A stretch of 64,000 bases of DNA from Litoditis marina (lineage: Eukaryota; Nematoda; Chromadorea; Rhabditida; Rhabditidae). The notes beneath the pieces were generated by a model, which made no database searches, was not told the DNA's origin, and was given only the letters and a program-made list of their open reading frames with translations. The position numbers and the translations under genes are program-made. The stretch is taken from positions 28,877,511 through 28,941,510 of the forward strand of contig OZ038434.1 in assembly GCA_964036275.1 (NCBI GenBank), read 5' to 3'. This document shows, piece after piece, positions 57,554 to 64,000 of this stretch (within the stretch, counting starts at the first letter, position 1; each line of letters begins with the position of its first letter).

Positions 57554-58525
57554 TAACTTTTTCGTTTTTCAATTAAACTTTTTATTTTGCCGTAGAACGC
57601 AAAAACTAGCATTCTTGCCTTATTTTAGATGACTGTAGGTGTGTTTTCTAGCTCTAAGCGTGTTCAAAATAACTGTACTTTTTCGATAAAGTATTGTTCA
57701 AAACTTACTTTGTTCACTAAAAATCTAACTGATTACCAGATTTCAACTTTTAATCAAAGCTGAATCAAGTTCTATCGTATTTCCAACATTTAGTGCCGTA
57801 GAACGCCAATACTAGCATTCTTGCTTTCTTTTAGATGACTGTAGGTGTGTTTTCTAGCTCTAAGCGTCTTCGAAATAACTGTACTTTTTCGATAATGTAT
57901 TGTTCAAAACTTACTTTGTTCACTAAAAATCTAACTGATTACCAGATTTCAACTTTTAATCAAAGCCTAATCAAGTTCTATCGTATTTCCAACATTTAGT
58001 GCCGTAGAACGGCAATACTAGCATTCTTGTCTTCTATTAGATGACTGTAGGTGTGTTTTCCAGCTCTAAGCGTGTTCAAAATAACTGTACTTTTTCGATA
58101 AAGTATTGTTCAAAACTTACTTTGTTCACTAAAAATCCAACTGATTACCAGATTTCAACTTTTAATCAAAGCTGAATCAAGTTCTATCGTATTTCCAACA
58201 TTTAGTGCCGTAGAACGCCAATACTAGCATTCTTGCCTTCTTTTAGATGACTGTAGGTGTGTTTTCTAGCTCTAAGCGTGTTCAAAATAACTGTACTTTT
58301 TTGATAAAGTATTGTTCAAAACTTACTTTGTTCACTAAAAATCCAACTGATTACCAGATTTCAACTTTTAATCAAAGCTGAATCAAGTTCTATCGTATTT
58401 CCAACATTTTCCAATGCATTTCATGCCTTTTACACTTCCACTAAACCCTGTCTGTCTCTCATTTCTCGCGCTGCAAATAGCGCATGGACGGACAGGTACC
58501 TCGATTGCTTGGCTATAGAATCGCT

Positions 58526-58597
58526 GGGGGTATAGCTCAGTGGTAGAGCGCTCCCTTAGCATGGGAGAGGGCTGGGGTTCAATTCCCCATACCTCCA
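58526..58597 (+). tRNA. tRNA-Ala(AGC)
   Basis: Canonical; duplicate of 57482 at +1044 with the same CGTTTTTC flank. Confidence 0.95.
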
Positions 58598-59471
58598 TAA
58601 CTTTTTCGTTTTTCAATTAAACTTTTTATTTTGCCGTAGAACGCAAAAACTAGCATTCTTGCCTTATTTTAGATGACTGTAGGTGTGTTTTCTAGCTCTA
58701 AGCGTGTTCAAAATAACTGTACTTTTTCGATAAAGTATTGTTCAAAACTTACTTTGTTCACTAAAAATCTAACTGATTACCAGATTTCAACTTTTAATCA
58801 AAGCTGAATCAAGTTCTATCGTATTTCCAACATTTAGTGCCGTAGAACGCCAATACTAGCATTCTTGCTTTCTTTTAGATGACTGTAGGTGTGTTTTCTA
58901 GCTCTAAGCGTCTTCGAAATAACTGTACTTTTTCGATAATGTATTGTTCAAAACTTACTTTGTTCACTAAAAATCTAACTGATTACCAGATTTCAACTTT
59001 TAATCAAAGCCTAATCAAGTTCTATCGTATTTCCAACATTTAGTGCCGTAGAACGCCAATACTAGCATTCTTGTCTTCTATTAGATGACTGTAGGTGTGT
59101 TTTCCAGCTCTAAGCGTGTTCAAAATAACTGTACTTTTTCGATAAAGTATTGTTCAAAACTTACTTTGTTCACTAAAAATCCAACTGATTACCAGATTTC
59201 AACTTTTAATCAAAGCTGAATCAAGTTCTATCGTATTTCCAACATTTAGTGCCGTAGAACGCCAATACTAGCATTCTTGCCTTCTTTTAGATGACTGTAG
59301 GTGTGTTTTCTAGCTCTAAGCGTGTTCAAAATAACTGTACTTTTTCGATAAAGTATTGTTCAAAACTTACTTTGTTCACTAAAAATCCAACTGATTACCA
59401 GATTTCATCTTTTAATCAAAGCTGAATCAAGTTCTATCGTATTTCCAACATGTGCAAATGCATTTCATGCC

Positions 59472-59496
59472 TGGGGTTCAATTCCCCATACCTCCA
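59472..59496 (+). pseudogene. tRNA-Ala 3' remnant (25 nt)
   Basis: Same CATGCCT|GGGGTTC junction as the remnants at 51-54 kb, but the module start has changed to ACATGTGCAAATGC. Confidence 0.9.
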
Positions 59497-60262
59497 TAAC
59501 TTTTTCATTTTTCAATTAAACTTTTTATTTTGCCGTAGAACGCAAAAACTAGCATTCTTACCTTCTTTTAGATGACTGTAGGTGTGTTTTCTAGTTCTAA
59601 GCGTCTTAAAAATAACTGTACTTTTTCAATAAAGTGTTGTTCAAAACTCACTTTGTTCACTAAAAATCTAACTGATTACCAGATTTCAACTTTTAATCAA
59701 AGCTGAATCAAGTTCTATCGTATTTCCAACATTTAGTGCCGTAGAACGCAAAAACTAGCATTCTCACCTTCTTTTAGATGACTGTAGGTGTGTTTTCTAG
59801 TTCTAAGCATCTTCAAAATAACTGTACTTTTTCAATAAAGTGTTGTTCAAAACTTACTTTGTTCACTAAAAATCGAACTGATACACAGATTTCAACTTTT
59901 AATCAAAGCTGAATCAAGTTCTATCGTATTTCCAACATTTAGTGCCGTAGAACGCAAAAACTAGCATTCTCACCTTCTTTTAGATGACTGTAGGTGTGTT
60001 TTCTAGTTCTAAGCATCTTCAAAATAACTGTACTTTTTCAATAAAGTGTTGTTCAAAACTTACTTTGTTCACTAAAAATCGAACTGATACACAGATTTCA
60101 ACTTTTAATCAAAGCTGAATCAAGTTATATCGTATTTCCAACATTTGCCAATGCATTTCATGCCTTTTACACTTCCACTAACCCCTGTCTGTCTCTTATT
60201 TCTCGCGCTGCAAATAGCGCATGGACGGACAGGTACCTCGATTGCTTGGCTATAGAATCGCT

Positions 60263-60334
60263 GGGGGTATAGCTCAGTGGTAGAGCGCTCCCTTAGCATG
60301 GGAGAGGGCTGGGGTTCAATTCCCCATACCTCCA
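60263..60334 (+). tRNA. tRNA-Ala(AGC)
   Basis: Canonical. Fully paired upstream hairpin; module start AACATTTGCC. Confidence 0.95.
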
Positions 60335-61100
60335 TAACTTTTTCATTTTTCAATTAAACTTTTTATTTTGCCGTAGAACGCAATAACTAGCATTATTACC
60401 TTCTTTTAGATGACTGTAGGTGTGTTTTCTAGTTCTAAGCGTCTTCAAAATAACTGTACTTTTTCAATAAAGTGTTGTTCAAAACTCACTTTGTTCACTA
60501 AAAATCCAACTGATACACAGATTTCAACTTTTAATCAAAGCTGAATCAAGTTCTATCGTATTTCCAACATTTAGTGCCGTAGAACGCAAAAACTAGCATT
60601 CTCACCTTCTTTTAGATGACTGTAGGTGTGTTTTCTAGCTCTAAGCGTCTTAAAAATAACTGTACTTTTTCAATAAAGTGTTGTTCAAAACTTACTTTGT
60701 TCACTAAAAATCTAACTGATTACCAGATTATAATTTTTAATCGAAGCTGAATCAAGTTTTATCGTATTTCCGAAATTTATTGCCGTAGAAGGCAAAAACT
60801 AGCATTCTTACCTTCTTTTAGATGACTGTAGGTGTGTTTTCTAGTTCTAAGCATCTTCAAAATAACTGTACTTTTTCAATAAAGCGTTGTTCAAAACTTA
60901 CTTTGTTCACTAAAAATCGAACTGATTCACAGATTTAAACTTTTAATCAAAGCTGAATCAAGTTCTATCGCATTTCCAACATTTTTCAATGCGTTTCATG
61001 CCTTTTACACTTCCACTAACCCCTGTCTGTCTCTTATTTCTCGCGCTGCAAATAGCGCATGGACGGACACGTACCTCGATTGCTTGGCTATAGAATCGCT

Positions 61101-61172
61101 GGGGGTATAGCTCAGTGGTAGAGCGCTCCCTTAGCATGGGAGAGGGCTGGGGTTCAATTCCCCATACCTCCA
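61101..61172 (+). tRNA. tRNA-Ala(AGC)
   Basis: Canonical. Three monomers after 60263; GGACACG upstream. Confidence 0.95.
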
Positions 61173-62762
61173 TAACTTTTTCATTTTTCAATTAAACTTT
61201 TTATTTGGCCGTAGAACGCCAAAACTAGCATTCTTACCTTTTTTTAGATAACTGTAGGTGTGTTTTCTAGCTCTAAGCGTGTTCAAAATAACTGTACTTT
61301 TTCGATAAAGTATTGTTCAAAACTTACTTTGTTCACTAAAAATCTAACTGATTACCAGATTTCAACTTTTAATCAAAGCTGAATCAAGTTCTATCGTATT
61401 TCCAACATTTAGTGCCGTAGAACGCTAATACTAGCATTCTTGTTTTCTTTTAGATGACTGTAGGTGTGTTTTCTAGTTCTAAGCGTGTTCAAAATAACTG
61501 TACTTTTTCGATAAAGTATTGTTCAAAACTTACTTTGTTCACTAAAAATCCAACTGATTACCAGATTTCAACTTTTAATCAAAGCTGAATCAAGTTCTAT
61601 CGTATTTCCAACATTTAGTGCCGTAGAACGCCAATACTAGCATTCTCACCTTCTTTTAGATGACTGTAGGTGTGTTTTCTAGCTCTAAGCGTGTTCAAAA
61701 TAACTGTACTTTTTCGATAAAGTATTGTTCAAAACTTACTTTGTTCACTAAAAATCTAACTGATTACCAGATTTCAACTTTTAATCAAAGCTGAATCAAG
61801 TTCTATCGTATTTCCAACATTTAGTGCCGTAGAACGCCAATACTAGCATTCTTGCCTTCTTTTAGATGACTGTAGGTGTGTTTTCTAGCTCTAAGCGTGT
61901 TCAAAATAACTATACTTTTTCGATAAAGTATTGTTCAAACTTACTTTGTTCACTAAAAATCTAACTGATTACCAGATTTCAACTTTTAATCCAAGCTGAA
62001 TCAAGTTCTATCGTATTTCCAACATTTAGTGCCGTAGAACGCCAATACTAGCATTCTCACCTTCTTTTAGATGACTGTAGGTGTGTTTTCTAGCTCTAAG
62101 CGTGTTCAAAATAACTGTACTTTTTCGATAAAGTATTGTTCAAAACTTACTTTGTTCACTAAAAATCTAACTGATTACCAGATTTCAACTTTTAATCAAA
62201 GCTGAATCAAGTTCTATCGTATTTCCAACATTTAGTGCCGTAGAACGCCAATACTAGCATTCTCACCTTCTTTTAGATGACTGTAGGTGTGTTTTCTAGC
62301 TCTAAGCGTGTTCAAAATAACTATACTTTTTCGATAAAGTATTGTTCAAACTTACTTTGTTCACTAAAAATCTAACTGATTACCAGATTTCAACTTTTAA
62401 TCAAAGCTGAATCAAGTTCTATCGTATTTCCAACATTTAGTGCCGTAGAACGCCAATACTAGCATTCTTGCCTTCTTTTAGATGACTGTAGGTGGTGTGT
62501 TTTCTAGCTCTAAGCGTGTTCAAAATAACTGTACTTTTTCGATAAAATATTGTTCAAACTTACTTTGTTCACTAAAAATCTAACTGATTACCAGATTTCA
62601 ACTTTTAATCCAAGCTGAATCAAGTTCTATCGTATTTCCAACATTTTCCAATGCATTTCATGCCTTTTACACTTCCACTAACCCCTGTCTGTCTCTTATT
62701 TCTCGCGCTGCAAATAGCGCATGGACGGACACGTACCTCGATTGCTTGGCTATAGAATCGCT

Positions 62763-62834
62763 GGGGGTATAGCTCAGTGGTAGAGCGCTCCCTTAGCATG
62801 GGAGAGGGCTGGGGTTCAATTCCCCATACCTCCA
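62763..62834 (+). tRNA. tRNA-Ala(AGC)
   Basis: Canonical. Seven monomers (1662 bp) after 61101. The downstream sequence (TTATTTGGCC, TTTTTTTAGATAAC) repeats that after 61101. Confidence 0.95.
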
Positions 62835-63602
62835 TAACTTTTTCATTTTTCAATTAAACTTTTTATTTGGCCGTAGAACGCCAAAACTAGCATTCTTACC
62901 TTTTTTTAGATAACTGTAGGTGTGTTTTCTAGCTCTAAGCGTGTTCAAAATAACTGTACTTTTTCGATAAAGTATTGTTCAAAACTTACTTTGTTCACTA
63001 AAAATCTAACTGATTACCAGATTTCAACTTTTAATCAAAGCTGAATCAAGTTCTATCGTATTTCCCACATTTAGTGCCGTAGAACGCTAATACTAGCATT
63101 CTTGTTTTCTTTTAGATGACTGTAGGTGTGTTTTCTAGTTCTAAGCGTGTTCAAAATAACTGTACTTTTTCGATAAAGTATTGTTCAAAACTTACTTTGT
63201 TCACTAAAAATCCAACTGATTACCAGATTTCAACTTTTAATCAAAGCTGAATCAAGTTCTATCGTATTTCCAACATTTAGTGCCGTAGAACGCCAATACT
63301 AGCATTCTTGCCTTCTTTTAGATGACTGTAGGTGGTGTGTTTTCTAGCTCTAAGCGTGTTCAAAATAACTGTACTTTTTCGATAAAATATTGTTCAAACT
63401 TACTTTGTTCACTAAAAATCTAACTGATTACCAGATTTCAACTTTTAATCAAAGCTGAATCAAGTTCTATCGTATTTCCAACATTTTCCAATGCATTTCA
63501 TGCCTTTTACACTTCCACTAACCCCTGTCTGTCTCTTATTTCTCGCGCTGCAAATAGCGCATGGACGGACACGTACCTCGATTGCTTGGCTATAGAATCG
63601 CT

Positions 63603-63674
63603 GGGGGTATAGCCCAGTGGTAGAGCGCTCCCTTAGCATGGGAGAGGGCTGGGGTTCAATTCCCCATACCTCCA
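63603..63674 (+). tRNA. tRNA-Ala(AGC), T12C variant
   Basis: The D stem reads GCCC/GAGC, giving a C12.A23 mismatch. Box A (TAGCCCAGTGG) still fits the consensus. Confidence 0.88.
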
Positions 63675-63907
63675 TAACTTTTTCATTTTTCAATTAAACT
63701 TTTTATTTTGCCGTAGAACGCCAAAACTAGCATTCTTACCTTTTTTAGATGACTGTAGGTGTGCTTTCTAGCTCTAAGCGTGTTCAAAATAACTGCACTT
63801 TTTCGATAAAGTATTGTTCAAAACTTACTTTGTTCACTAAAAATCTAACTGATTACCAGATTTCAACTTTTAATCAAAGCTGAATCAAGTTCTATCGTAT
63901 TTCCAAC

Positions 63908-64000
63908 ATTTTCCAATGCATTTCATGCCTTTTACACTTCCACTAACCCCTGTCTGTCTCTTATTTCTCGCGCTGCAAATAGCGCATGGACGGACACGTA
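63908..64000 (+). pseudogene. Truncated tRNA module at window edge
   Basis: Module start and upstream hairpin up to GGACACGTA; the tRNA itself lies beyond the window. 'Pseudogene' is used only because the unit is incomplete here. Confidence 0.7.

Larger units (their letters stand above)
18566..64000 (+). repeat. Composite tRNA-Ala / satellite tandem array (runs off the edge)
   Basis: Head-to-tail array of ~206-bp monomers into which ~219-bp tRNA modules are spaced. A module replaces the short stretch between GTATTTC and GCCGTAG of a monomer. It begins CAACATTTTCCAATGCATTT, holds the tRNA gene about 125 bp in, and ends CAATTAAACTTTTTATTTT. From this I estimate about 160 monomers and 54 complete or broken tRNA copies. 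The first recognisable monomer piece is at 18566. The last module is cut at 64000 after GGACACGTA, before its tRNA. Confidence 0.95.
57300..64000 (+). repeat. Satellite family II block
   Basis: Monomers here read AACATTTAGTGCCGTAGAAC, CCAATACTAGCATTC, GTGTTCAAAATAACTGTAC, TTCGATAAAGTATTG and CAGATTTCAACTTTTAATCA, clearly diverged from family I. One family I monomer (about 60700-60800) is embedded. Similar monomers occur at 51192-52100, and hybrids at 20400-20500 and 21230-21330. Confidence 0.8.

Noticed and set aside
19241..63693. Dozens of minus-strand ORFs of 65-77 codons with the peptide EVWGIEPQPSPMLRERSTTELY
   Set aside because: They are the reverse complement of the tRNA-Ala gene plus flanks. 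Their conservation is that of the tRNA and they have no independent start or promoter.
18566..64000. CRISPR-like regular array
   Set aside because: Repeat length, lack of unique spacers, tRNA genes and eukaryotic context exclude it; this is satellite DNA.

Overview
The window is nematode nuclear DNA, most likely Caenorhabditis; the genus is an inference. It is AT-rich. The recognisable genes are split by short introns with GTAAGT/GTGAGT donors and T-rich ...CAG acceptors. It carries a tandem pair of C-type lectin genes, a decayed APE-type (RTE-like) retrotransposon and many foldback elements. There are no bacterial-style operons; most of the sequence is repeat.

Left part, 1-7353: a nest of inverted-repeat elements. 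A 6.65-kb foldback (about 439-7087) has arms made of ~130-bp tandem repeats studded with the CRE/ATF octamer TGACGTCA. Inside each arm lies a copy of a shorter palindromic element (1944-2669 and 5558-6092). The spacer 2670-5557 holds a perfect 122-bp direct repeat, a palindrome carrying a tRNA box A sequence, and no gene I can recognise.

Middle part, 7354-18565: two paralogous C-type lectin genes on the minus strand (7519-8735 and 10759-11969). They share exon lengths, phases and 3' flanks. A broken RTE-like retrotransposon (about 8830-10390, plus strand) lies between them and abuts the 5' side of the downstream copy. After this come more foldbacks (13280-14671), a tRNA-like relic (14003-14073), a weak candidate for a small Cys-rich protein (15041-15471, minus), a weak membrane-anchored ORF (17564-17953) and largely featureless DNA.

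Right part, 18566 to the window end: one continuous head-to-tail array of more than 45 kb with two building blocks. One is a ~206-bp satellite monomer, roughly 160 copies by estimate. The other is a ~219-bp module carrying a 72-nt tRNA-Ala(AGC) gene. All tRNA genes are on the plus strand. I count 36 copies with the canonical sequence, 8 full-length copies with point changes, 5 with small indels and 5 reduced to the 3' 25 nt. Start-to-start spacings fit 219 + n x 206 bp (n = 1 to 11). Nested duplications (offsets about 425, 1043, 1261, 2262, 2481, 2733 and 4993 bp) are overlaid on this, so the array grows by recombination at several scales. A 591-bp unrelated segment (50601-51191) sits exactly where two monomer families meet. 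The array runs off the right edge.

The main biological content is therefore a large tRNA-Ala gene battery built into a satellite. The intact copies keep the G3.U70 identity pair, A73, both internal Pol III promoter boxes and a T-run terminator. The many 71- to 77-codon minus-strand ORFs in the array are only antisense readings of the tRNA genes.
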